A stretch of 5,503 nucleotides of DNA from the NCBI GenBank assembly GCA_029882675.1, contig JAOUKJ010000308.1, positions 1 through 5,503 of the forward strand. Direction: 5' to 3'. The DNA comes from Cyclobacteriaceae bacterium. Its GTDB lineage: Bacteria > Bacteroidota > Bacteroidia > Cytophagales > Cyclobacteriaceae. Of the stretch, positions 1-5,503 are shown piece after piece; positions within the stretch are counted from its first letter, which is position 1; each line of letters starts with the position of its first letter. The position numbers were made by a program, and so were the translations under genes. The notes under the pieces are model-generated. The model worked only from the letters and a program-made list of their open reading frames with translations, did no database searches and had not been told where the DNA came from.

Positions 1-168
1 TATTATTAATAGAAATACTAAATAACAATGAATTGATAGCCGTATATTAAATGTTTAATATAAGGCTACCTCTACGTACAAAAATCAAAACTCCAAGCGG
101 TAAGCCACCACCGGAATAATGCCCAGCTGCCTGGCGGTAATCACCCGGCCGGCCTGATGGTCATAGTA
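1..168. repeat. Direct repeat, left copy (receptor 3' end plus flank)
   Basis: This block matches 1275-1442 at a constant offset of 1274, with two mismatches seen by eye (32 a/t and 97 g/c). It contains the last ~28 codons of a TonB receptor gene, its stop codon and ~84 nt of 3' flank. Identity drops sharply at 169-172, returns for six bases (173-178) and is then lost. The repeat starts at the first base of the window, so it may extend further left. The mismatch at 97 is synonymous (Arg codon CGC versus CGG on the minus strand). Confidence 0.95.
37..68. repeat. 32-nt palindrome, left copy
   Basis: The arms are TAGCC and GGCTA outside, and TATATTAAA and TTTAATATA inside. A single mismatched pair (42/63) separates the two stem segments, and the centre is TG. 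It lies 16 nt beyond the receptor stop on the minus strand, the same spacing as in the right copy. No T-run follows on either strand, so it may be a 3'-end stabilising hairpin or a weak terminator. Confidence 0.7.
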
Positions 169-201
169 CTGATACGATCCGGTAGCGGTTCAGTACAACA
201 C
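85..201 (-). pseudogene. Remnant of a TonB-dependent receptor C-terminus
   Basis: Read on the minus strand, this encodes GSYQYYDHQAGRVITARQ and continues in frame through YRLEF to a stop at 87-85. The intact receptor has ESYTYYDHQAGRVITARQ in the same place. The terminal aromatic residue typical of outer-membrane beta-barrels is kept. Upstream the frame is broken: an in-frame TGA lies at 192-190, while a shifted frame gives LNR, matching the LLNR of the intact gene with a net loss of about 2 nt. Homology fades by about 200. There is no start codon or barrel, so it cannot make a receptor. It is either a displaced 3' end left by an insertion or the eroded end of a duplicated gene. The duplication is certain from the sequence; the mechanism is inferred. 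Confidence 0.8.
166..196. repeat. Inverted repeat at the edge of the duplication
   Basis: GTACTGA (166-172) pairs perfectly with TCAGTAC (190-196). Inside, CCG (179-181) can pair with CGG (186-188) around a GTAG loop, leaving a one-sided bulge. The left arm starts within 3 nt of where the near-identity between the two direct repeats ends, and it spans the in-frame stop of the remnant. It could be a recombination-associated hairpin or coincidence. Confidence 0.45.
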
Positions 202-250
202 TTAGGAAAAATCAGCGAGGTCGCTGCGCCCGCCTGATTTTGGATCCTAA
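202..250. terminator. Candidate bidirectional rho-independent terminator
   Basis: This is a long imperfect hairpin. TTAGGA (202-207) pairs with TCCTAA (245-250), AAAATCAG (208-215) with CTGATTTT (234-241), and CG (216-217) with CG (231-232). There is a 3-nt bulge at 242-244 and a 1-nt bulge at 233. The A-run on one side and T-run on the other give a U-tract in either direction. It would end the minus-strand toxin/lipoprotein unit, and it would also block plus-strand transcription entering from the left. The truncated lipoprotein ORF reads into it, which suggests it was joined there by a deletion. Confidence 0.5.
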
Positions 251-427
251 TTGGTGTACATCGTTTGTGAACTCAGTCATATTATTGTATTCCATGGCTT
301 TGTCCCCAAAAAAATGGAATTCGAAGTAATTTCCTTCTTTACAAATCGCCCAGACTCCGTCAATAGTTTTTTCTTGAGAGCACCCGAATGCAACTGAAAT
401 AATAAATAAAATCCGTAAACACTTCAT
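212..427 (-). pseudogene. Small lipoprotein, probably 3'-truncated
   Basis: The 71-residue product starts MKCLRILFIISVAFGC, a short basic and hydrophobic signal peptide ending in a lipobox with Cys16 as the acylation site. Export to the membrane as a lipoprotein is therefore likely. The mature part, SQEKTIDGVWAICKEGNYFE and onward, has the look of small Bacteroidota lipoproteins of lipocalin-like type, but I cannot name a family. I chose the ATG at 427 because it begins the signal peptide; the ATG at 445 would add six polar residues and lies 3 nt after the stop of the upstream 51-codon gene. The C-terminus is odd: after about HQLGSK the frame enters the hairpin at 202-250 and ends RRAQRPR, a basic tail that looks like read-through of non-coding DNA. 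The mature part (~55 residues) is short for such proteins. Truncation is inferred; the alternative is a genuine very small lipoprotein. Confidence 0.6.
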
Positions 428-448
428 GTAATCATGATGTGGCAAATA

Positions 449-604
449 CTAATTTAAATCAGAGGCTTTCAACTTTACAATTTCGCCATCTTTTGATATG
501 ACCAGATATTCCCCTCTTTGCTTTTTTGATTGGATTAATCTCTTATGACTTAGTTCAAGCCCTTTCAGTATCTTCTCCCGTATTGATTTAGATTCCTTGG
601 TCAT
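449..604 (-). CDS. 51-aa basic protein encoded directly after the zeta-like toxin (possible partner or antitoxin)
   Basis: This is an intact short gene, ATG at 604-602 and TAG at 451-449. The product starts MTKESKSIREKILKGLELSH and continues into a Lys/Arg/Gln-rich segment. The second half, about residues 32-46, reads EYLVISKDGEIVKLK and looks like a beta-hairpin. There is no signal peptide or membrane segment, so it should be cytoplasmic. Its start is 2 nt after the stop codon of the toxin reading frame, which indicates translational coupling in one operon. I do not recognise a named family. A role as antitoxin or accessory partner of the zeta-like kinase is inferred from position and size only. 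Unlike the toxin gene it shows no frameshift or stop, so it may still be made. Confidence 0.7.
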   Translation of the reverse strand: MTKESKSIREKILKGLELSHKRLIQSKKQRGEYLVISKDGEIVKLKASDLN

Positions 605-606
605 CG

Positions 607-985
607 TTAGATATACTCTTTTATATGCTCAAATATACGATTATTTGTGATCTTTTCTATTTCATTGCCAACTCCTTCAGCTACTAATTCAGTTTCATCT
701 CCTGAATTATTAAATATCATCCACAAATCTGTCTTAGCTATATATATGTTGAACAGATTTTTAATCCCACTTTCTCTCTCCTCTTTCTATCAAATCACTA
801 ATCCGATTTAGCATAAGGCGCCCTGCATGCACTGCCGATTTGTTTGGATTCAAAGGTGAGAGACCTCGGGCTATTTCATCGGCATTGATGAATTCATCAC
901 AGTCCAACATTTCAGGCAAAATTGTAAAGGAAGCGGTAGTTTTTCCCGCACCATTGCAACCGGAAATAATGTAAAGATTTGGCAT
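607..985 (-). pseudogene. Zeta-toxin-family P-loop kinase, internally deleted and frameshifted
   Basis: The N-terminal part (985-761) encodes MPNLYIISGCNGAGKTTASF, with a Walker A motif GCNGAGKTT at residues 9-17, followed by FINADEIARGLSP (residues 32-44), a segment typical of zeta-toxin-like kinases. After about LIERGERK the frame runs into TAA at 763-761. The C-terminal part resumes in another frame from 768: GIKNLFNIYIAKTDLWMIFN, then a tail ending FEHIKEYI and TAA at 609-607. This matches the usual C-terminus of these proteins. The pieces total about 125 residues against roughly 190-200 for the family (from memory). The missing middle should hold the ETTL-type motif and the SGG/GHxIP-like segment of the substrate site. 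Zeta toxins phosphorylate UDP-N-acetylglucosamine in the Gram-positive prototype; the substrate of this Bacteroidota subgroup is not evident. The gene is almost certainly inactive as a toxin, although a truncated 74-residue nucleotide-binding fragment could be made. Confidence 0.88.
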
Positions 986-1274
986 ATTTCAATGAGTTTA
1001 CTTCCCATTATCTGAAGATGAAATTTTAACTATAGCACAACATTTATAGTAGTCATATCAACGCCTATATGAGTTATTCAGATTCTGTATTCTTACGGCC
1101 ATAAAGATTGTAAAAAATAATATAAAAACTTACCTATGTCTGTTGCTTTTCTTTTTTATGTATTTACCACAACGCAGGACTAAAGTTATTGCACAATCCT
1201 GTGGCAGTGTATATTACTATCCCTACCTTATATGTAAAGATAATAAAATTGTCGTTTCCCAAACTAAATGACAT
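986..1274. other. AT-rich intergenic stretch with no convincing gene
   Basis: This region lies between the toxin start and the right direct repeat. It is very AT-rich and has stops in all frames except short runs. The best candidate is a 37-codon plus-strand ORF at 1158-1271 starting MYLPQRRTKV and containing CGSVYYYPYLICKDNKI. It has no recognisable family and no clear upstream signals. The promoter of the toxin unit should be here (minus strand), but I found no exact TAnnTTTG element. Confidence 0.5.
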
Positions 1275-1442
1275 TATTATTAATAGAAATACTAAATAAC
1301 AATGATTTGATAGCCGTATATTAAATGTTTAATATAAGGCTACCTCTACGTACAAAAATCAAAACTCCAACCGGTAAGCCACCACCGGAATAATGCCCAG
1401 CTGCCTGGCGGTAATCACCCGGCCGGCCTGATGGTCATAGTA
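1275..1442. repeat. Direct repeat, right copy (3' end of the intact receptor gene)
   Basis: This is the partner of the block at 1-168. It spans the end of the intact receptor gene and its 3' flank. Together the two copies bracket about 1.1 kb of unrelated AT-rich DNA. Near-identity that includes non-coding flank indicates recent duplication or recombination and not shared protein function. Confidence 0.95.
1311..1342 (-). terminator. 32-nt palindrome after the receptor gene (possible terminator or 3' stabiliser)
   Basis: This is the same sequence as 37-68: outer arms TAGCC/GGCTA, inner arms of nine bases, one mismatched pair. On the minus strand it begins 16 nt after the receptor stop codon (1361-1359), where a terminator is expected. 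The transcript downstream reads UCAAAUCAUUG with no U-tract, so intrinsic termination is doubtful. Protection of the mRNA 3' end is an alternative. Confidence 0.45.
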
Positions 1443-3662
1443 GGTGTACGATTCATTGGCCCGGTTGAGCAGGTTCTGGACATCGACCGAAAAGACGCGG
1501 GTATATCCGGGTTTGTGCCTTTTCCAGATCAGGCTCAGGTCCATCCTGAAATAGTTGTCCATCCGCTGCGTATACCCTGCACCGTAATCATAAACCGTAC
1601 CGGCAGATAGTTCGGACAAACGTTCATCGACCGGCAGGGCATTAAAGCCACCCAGGTACATTGCCCGGACATTGTAGTTGAATACCCTGTGCCTGCCATT
1701 GCTGTCTTTCTGTTTTTCCGCCCCATAGGTCACATTAAAGTTATACCTACCATTGTAGCGGGCCACTTCCCATTGCTGGTTTACCAGGTACTCCGCATCA
1801 TACAAAGCGCTTCCAGCCAGTAAATATTTACCGTTCTTTAAGGCATTTTCAAAAAAAACTTCCACGCCGTAATTCCGTCCTTTTCCGTCATTTTTCAATT
1901 CCAGGGGCATAAACTCGTCAAAGGTATTCAACACTGAATAATGCCCCCCATCCAGGCTCACCGGCACATCAAAGGCCTGCTGGTAATACACATCGCCGTT
2001 GAACTTCAGGCTTCGCGTCAGTTCTGCCTGGTAATTGAAGTTCAGGACATGGGCACGTGTAAAGCCCAGGCTGCTGTTGGCCGGATGACTAATATATACC
2101 TGGGGGGTTTGCATCAGGCTATTGAGGGCATAACCAAAACCGAGGGTCTGCTGGTCTGTCAGGTCGTACCAAAAAGCCAGGCGTGGCTCGATGGATCCGG
2201 AGCCATTACGCGCCAGGTAAGCATACCGCATACCGGCCTCCAACAGGGCCCTGGACGAGAGCGGCCGCATGTATTTGAGGTATGGCTGCACATACCAGCT
2301 CACCAGTCCACCCATTGATTCGCCGCTGAAATCCTTGTCATACAGTCCCGTATCGATGAAATCATTTATGGATCCGATTTCCAGTACACTTCCTGCACTG
2401 AGCTTTCTTTTAAATGAAATGCGGGAAGAAAAAAGGTTGTGTTCCTGCTGATATCTCCCTTTAAATGAAGGCTGTATGGCCGGATCATAAAAAGTAAAGT
2501 CGCGTGTCTGTAAGGTTCCTGACAAGGCACCGGCCACCTGCAACGAACTGCGGCTGTCCAGGTTTTTATCAAGGGTAAAACCCAGGGCGCCGGTATTGCC
2601 CCTGTAGAAAATATCCTGCCGGTCTTTATCCATTTTCCATTCCAGGGTGTCTTTAGGCCCTGTAAAATTGTTTTTGCTCTGCCCCCAAAAGCCAAAAAAC
2701 TTCACCTTGCCCCTGCTGAGCGGACGGGACACATGAAAGGCAATGTCCTGAAAGGCGATGGATTCCCCGCCGAAGTCCACGCCCAGTCCGGTGATGATCC
2801 CCACAAAAGAATAGCGGTAATTGAGTAGAAAAGATCCTTTTCCCAGCGGGCCTTCTGCGGCAAAGTCCAGGCCGATCAGGCTGGCCTGCACGGTATATTC
2901 GGTCTTTTGGTTGTTGCCTTCCCTGAACTTCAAATCAAAAATACTGAAGCCGTTACCCCCGTCTGCCGATACCGGCGAGGGGATAAAGCGCGTATTACCC
3001 AACATCTGACCACTGAGGATGTTCACCCCTCCCCCGGCTTGTACGGGTTTATCCGAGAAGGTGCCTGCATTGGACGTGTGGTTGGGGTTGACAATATTGA
3101 GTCCTTCCAATCGCCAGCGCATGGTATTGGGCGAATGACCGCGAATAACCAGGTTGTTGGTCTGGTCGTTGGTGCCGGCCACTCCGGGAAATGACGTGGC
3201 CACCCGTACCGGATCAAAAAAGTTTGCCGGAATACGGTTTGTTTGCTCCATGGTGATCTGCCGCCCACTCAACGCCCTGTCGGAGGTCATATATGATTTA
3301 TTGGCCACCTCCACTTCATCCAGTACGATAACAGCTTCCCGCAGCAACACCTGCAAAATCACTTCTTTACCCGCCTCAAGCAAAACTTCGCGCTCCAAAG
3401 GTTCATAGCTTGCATGCGAAAATTGAAGCATGTACCTGCCCAGCGCAATTTCTTCGATCGTAAAACGGCCACTTTCATCCGTGCTGGCCCCGGCTTCGCT
3501 GTTCAAAATAGTGATATGCGCCCCGGCAATGGGGCTGCCGGATACTTCGTCCCTGACCTCTCCGCGAATGGTTTGTGTCAACTCTTGCGCCCGGGTGGTC
3601 AGGCCCAGACACAAAAAAATCAACACATAGATTATCTTTGAAAATGCTTCTTTATATCTCAT
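1359..3662 (-). CDS. TonB-dependent outer-membrane receptor
   Basis: A complete 767-residue protein. Residues 1-25 are a signal peptide with likely cleavage in TTRA/QE. Residues ~31-110 form a carboxypeptidase-regulatory-like Ig-fold domain (GEVRDEVSGSPIAGAHI, DESGRF at 62-67), common on Bacteroidota receptors. LDEVEV (114-119) corresponds to the LDEVVV segment usual before the plug. Residues ~130-245 are the plug, including NNLVIRGHSPN (169-179) and LEGLNIVNPNH (185-195). The rest is a beta-barrel ending YRLEF, with the terminal Phe of outer-membrane proteins. It should take up a ligand across the outer membrane using TonB/ExbBD energy. It is shorter than SusC proteins (~1000 residues) and no SusD gene is adjacent, so the ligand is open: an oligosaccharide fits the divergent GH3 gene, but iron or peptide ligands cannot be excluded. 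The 3' end is duplicated at 1-168. Confidence 0.93.
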   Translation of the reverse strand: MRYKEAFSKIIYVLIFLCLGLTTRAQELTQTIRGEVRDEVSGSPIAGAHITILNSEAGASTDESGRFTIEEIALGRYMLQFSHASYEPLEREVLLEAGKEVILQVLLREAVIVLDEVEVANKSYMTSDRALSGRQITMEQTNRIPANFFDPVRVATSFPGVAGTNDQTNNLVIRGHSPNTMRWRLEGLNIVNPNHTSNAGTFSDKPVQAGGGVNILSGQMLGNTRFIPSPVSADGGNGFSIFDLKFREGNNQKTEYTVQASLIGLDFAAEGPLGKGSFLLNYRYSFVGIITGLGVDFGGESIAFQDIAFHVSRPLSRGKVKFFGFWGQSKNNFTGPKDTLEWKMDKDRQDIFYRGNTGALGFTLDKNLDSRSSLQVAGALSGTLQTRDFTFYDPAIQPSFKGRYQQEHNLFSSRISFKRKLSAGSVLEIGSINDFIDTGLYDKDFSGESMGGLVSWYVQPYLKYMRPLSSRALLEAGMRYAYLARNGSGSIEPRLAFWYDLTDQQTLGFGYALNSLMQTPQVYISHPANSSLGFTRAHVLNFNYQAELTRSLKFNGDVYYQQAFDVPVSLDGGHYSVLNTFDEFMPLELKNDGKGRNYGVEVFFENALKNGKYLLAGSALYDAEYLVNQQWEVARYNGRYNFNVTYGAEKQKDSNGRHRVFNYNVRAMYLGGFNALPVDERLSELSAGTVYDYGAGYTQRMDNYFRMDLSLIWKRHKPGYTRVFSVDVQNLLNRANESYTYYDHQAGRVITARQLGIIPVVAYRLEF

Positions 3663-3669
3663 TTAATCC

Positions 3670-3695
3670 ATTATATCCCTGCCCTACTTTGTCAA
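3670..3695 (-). promoter_or_regulatory. TTGACA and TATAAT hexamers with 14-nt spacing
   Basis: On the minus strand TTGACA (3695-3690) and TATAAT (3675-3670) are both perfect sigma-70-type hexamers. The 14-nt spacer is too short (about 17 is usual), the -10 is only 7 nt from the receptor ATG, and Bacteroidota housekeeping promoters use a different consensus. It is probably coincidence. Confidence 0.12.
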
Positions 3696-3800
3696 GTTTG
3701 GCCTTGTTCCTTTTTTCCCCTTACTGACGGGAGGTGAAGAACACCAATCCCGAAGCCCCGGAAGGAGTTTGCCTATTGTAACCTGGTAAAGTAGTGCTAA

Positions 3801-3808
3801 CAAAGATA
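3801..3808 (-). promoter_or_regulatory. Candidate -7 element for the receptor gene
   Basis: The minus strand reads TATCTTTG, an exact match to the Bacteroidota -7 consensus TAnnTTTG. Transcription would start near 3795 and give a leader of about 130 nt before the receptor ATG. No good -33 TTTG is seen at the usual distance upstream, so this is a candidate only. The long leader could carry post-transcriptional control, but I see no known riboswitch. Confidence 0.45.
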
Positions 3809-3886
3809 GGTAAAACATTGGATCACCTGCGATTTGTTATGGGAAAAAGTCATGTAATTTCGCTTATTTTCATCGCACGAATTTCT

Positions 3887-3894
3887 TAAGTTTG
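3887..3894 (+). promoter_or_regulatory. Candidate -7 element for the GH3 gene
   Basis: TAAGTTTG matches TAnnTTTG exactly and lies 37 nt before the GH3 ATG, giving a start near 3900 and a leader of about 30 nt. A -33 box at about 3864-3867 reads TTAT, a weak match to TTTG. The region between this site and the receptor's candidate promoter (3809-3886) is where a shared regulator would bind. Confidence 0.55.
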
Positions 3895-3931
3895 CAAGAA
3901 ACCAGATTCACAAAACTTAACTACAGTAGTT

Positions 3932-5503
3932 ATGAAATATACAAATATTTATGTCAATATTCTTATTGCAGTCGTGGTATTTTTCACAAGCTGTCAACCT
4001 ACGGAAACAGTCGTTGAAAAAGACAGCAAGTATCAAAAAATTGACAGCCTGATCAGTGTCATGACCCTGGATGAAAAGGTCGGTCAGCTCAATTTGCTGG
4101 TAGGTGATTTATTTAACACCGGCCCGACGGTAAATACGACACAAAGTGAGAAATTTGACAGCCTGATACGTCAGGGAAAGATGACAGGCTTGTTTAATGT
4201 ACACGGCACGGAATACCTGGCCCGGCTACAAAAGCTCGCCACAGAGGAATCCCGGTTGGGCATTCCCCTGGTCTTTGGTGCGGATGTGATCCACGGCTTT
4301 AAGACGATATTTCCTATTCCTTTGGGATCGGCCAGCAGTTGGGATCTGGGGATGATTGAAAAGGCAGAGCAGGTGGCGGCCATTGAATCGACCGCAGCGG
4401 GTATTATTTTTAATTTTGCCCCCATGGTGGATATAGCCCGTGACCCCCGCTGGGGCCGTACGGCAGAAGGGGCCGGCGAAGACCCCTACCTGGGCAGCCT
4501 GATCGCAGCAGCAAGGGTGAAGGGCTTCCAGGGTACTGACCTGACAGACCCACGTACTATGGCGGCCTGTGTAAAACATTTTGCCGCCTATGGCGCGGCC
4601 TTTGGTGGAAGGGACTACAACACCACCGATATGTCGGAACGCATGTTGAGGGAGGTCTATCTCCCTCCCTACAAGGCGGCTATTGATGCCGGAGCGGCCA
4701 CACTGATGACGTCCTTTAATGAGCTGGACGGCATACCTGCTACCGGCAACGAGTTTCTGCTGCGGCAAATACTCAGAGATGAGTGGGGTTTTGACGGCAT
4801 GGTGGTCTCTGACTGGTCCTCTGTATCGGAAATGATCTTCCACGGCAATGTAGCCGATATGGCCGAAGCCGCTGCACTGTCCATCAAAGCCGGTACTGAT
4901 ATGGATATGATGGCCCACGCCTACATCAATGAACTGCCCGGCCTCGTGACTTCCGGTAAAGTAGATGAAAAGCTGATCGACCAGGCCGTATACAATGTAC
5001 TGAAACTCAAGATGGATCTCGGGCTCTTTGACAACCCCTATAAATATACCGATGCCGAACGCGAGAAGCATGAAATAAGAAGTACCGAGCACCTGGCCAT
5101 TGCCAAGGAGGCTGCTCAAAAGTCCATCGTACTCCTCAAAAATGAAGGGGGTATCTTGCCCCTCCGTAAAGACCTGAAAAAAGTCGCCATCATCGGCCCC
5201 TACGCCAATGAAAAAGGAGAGCATAACGGCACCTGGTCTTTCTTTGGTGAGGCTCAGCATCCGGTGTCCATATCAGCTGGCGTTTCTGCCCTGGCAGGGG
5301 ATATCGATATAGTCAGTCATGTAGGCGCTGATTTCTTTGACTCCAAACCTGAAGATATTACAGCTGCCGTGGCGCTATCGCGCAGTGCAGATATTATTGT
5401 CGCGGCTGTTGGTGAGCCCTCCGTGATGAATGGTGAAGGGGCCTCGCGGGCAAATATTAAAATCCCGGAAAACCAGATCAACCTGCTAAAGGAGCTAAAG
5501 AAA
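3932..5503 (+). CDS. Glycoside hydrolase family 3 beta-glycosidase (BglX-type) lipoprotein, 3' end outside the window
   Basis: The frame is open for 524 codons to the window end; family members are usually ~740-770 residues, so roughly 230 are missing. It begins MKYTNIYVNILIAVVVFFTSC, a lipoprotein signal peptide with Cys21 as lipidation site, then a short polar linker. The GH3 N-terminal (beta/alpha)8 domain covers about residues 33-340: RDPRWGR (170-176), GEDP (182-185), KHF (215-217), and DGMVVSDW (288-295), with Asp294 the expected catalytic nucleophile. The GH3 C-terminal domain starts near SIVLLKNEGGILPL (398-411). NGEGASR (500-506) resembles the conserved GEAxSR segment of BglX relatives. 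The acid/base residue cannot be assigned safely. The enzyme should release non-reducing-end beta-linked glucose, possibly xylose, in the periplasm or at the membrane surface. The ATG at 3932 is chosen because it begins the signal peptide and follows a candidate promoter. It is divergent from the receptor gene. Confidence 0.95.
   Translation, partial: MKYTNIYVNILIAVVVFFTSCQPTETVVEKDSKYQKIDSLISVMTLDEKVGQLNLLVGDLFNTGPTVNTTQSEKFDSLIRQGKMTGLFNVHGTEYLARLQKLATEESRLGIPLVFGADVIHGFKTIFPIPLGSASSWDLGMIEKAEQVAAIESTAAGIIFNFAPMVDIARDPRWGRTAEGAGEDPYLGSLIAAARVKGFQGTDLTDPRTMAACVKHFAAYGAAFGGRDYNTTDMSERMLREVYLPPYKAAIDAGAATLMTSFNELDGIPATGNEFLLRQILRDEWGFDGMVVSDWSSVSEMIFHGNVADMAEAAALSIKAGTDMDMMAHAYINELPGLVTSGKVDEKLIDQAVYNVLKLKMDLGLFDNPYKYTDAEREKHEIRSTEHLAIAKEAAQKSIVLLKNEGGILPLRKDLKKVAIIGPYANEKGEHNGTWSFFGEAQHPVSISAGVSALAGDIDIVSHVGADFFDSKPEDITAAVALSRSADIIVAAVGEPSVMNGEGASRANIKIPENQINLLKELKK

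Noticed and set aside
202..250. The TTAGGA...TCCTAA hairpin as an integron attC site.
   Set aside because: attC sites run from RYYYAAC on the left to GTTRRRY on the right. Here the outer arms have the opposite polarity and lack the core AAC/GTT ends. A terminator explains it better.
1158..1271. A 37-codon plus-strand ORF containing CGSVYYYPYLICKDNKI.
   Set aside because: The sequence looks somewhat protein-like, but it is short, has no family, no convincing start signal and no signal peptide in frame. It may be a remnant; it is not called as a gene.
1941..3641. Several plus-strand open frames of 60-125 codons inside the receptor region.
   Set aside because: All lie opposite the intact receptor gene, lack recognisable domains, and overlap each other in different frames.
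3670..3695. Perfect TTGACA and TATAAT hexamers before the receptor gene as its promoter.
   Set aside because: The spacer is 14 nt, the -10 is 7 nt from the ATG, and the host type suggests the TAnnTTTG promoter class. It is listed only as a low-confidence site.
3720..3780. A GC-rich patch in the receptor leader as a possible riboswitch.
   Set aside because: I could not build a convincing stem or match a known riboswitch core; only 3-4 bp helices are possible.
4226..5260. A 344-codon open frame on the minus strand opposite the GH3 gene.
   Set aside because: The plus strand is an unambiguous GH3 enzyme with catalytic motifs throughout. The antisense frame shows no recognisable domain and is a by-product of codon bias in a GC-rich stretch.

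Overview
The window looks like chromosomal DNA from a member of the Bacteroidota. Three things point there: a TonB-dependent receptor with an N-terminal carboxypeptidase-regulatory-like domain followed by an LDEVEV segment, a GH3 glycosidase exported as a lipoprotein, and two exact matches to the Bacteroidota -7 promoter element TAnnTTTG in the divergent intergenic region. Genus and species cannot be read from the sequence.

Layout. (1) Positions 1-168 repeat positions 1275-1442 with only two mismatches. Each copy carries the last ~28 codons of the receptor gene, its stop codon, and a 3' flank with a 32-nt palindrome. The left copy is a gene remnant: further into the gene its reading frame is broken, and at about 200 it gives way to unrelated DNA. 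(2) Positions ~200-1274 are AT-rich cargo read on the minus strand. In transcription order it holds a zeta-toxin-like P-loop kinase gene (985-607) with an internal, frame-breaking deletion, an intact 51-codon gene starting 2 nt after it (604-449), and a small lipoprotein gene (427-212) that has lost its 3' end and runs into a terminator-like hairpin. (3) Positions 1359-3662 (minus) encode a complete 767-residue TonB-dependent outer-membrane receptor. (4) Positions 3663-3931 are a divergent promoter region. (5) Position 3932 to the window end (plus) encodes the first 524 residues of a BglX-type GH3 beta-glycosidase lipoprotein, cut by the window edge.

How it fits together. The receptor and the GH3 enzyme are divergently arranged around one intergenic region and are plausibly co-controlled: the receptor would import a ligand (perhaps an oligosaccharide), and the GH3 enzyme would remove non-reducing-end sugars. 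No SusD-like gene lies in the window, so this is not a classical SusCD pair. The most unusual part is the left third. A decayed toxin module and a truncated lipoprotein gene sit between direct repeats of the receptor's 3' end, which suggests insertion or duplication at that 3' end followed by erosion.
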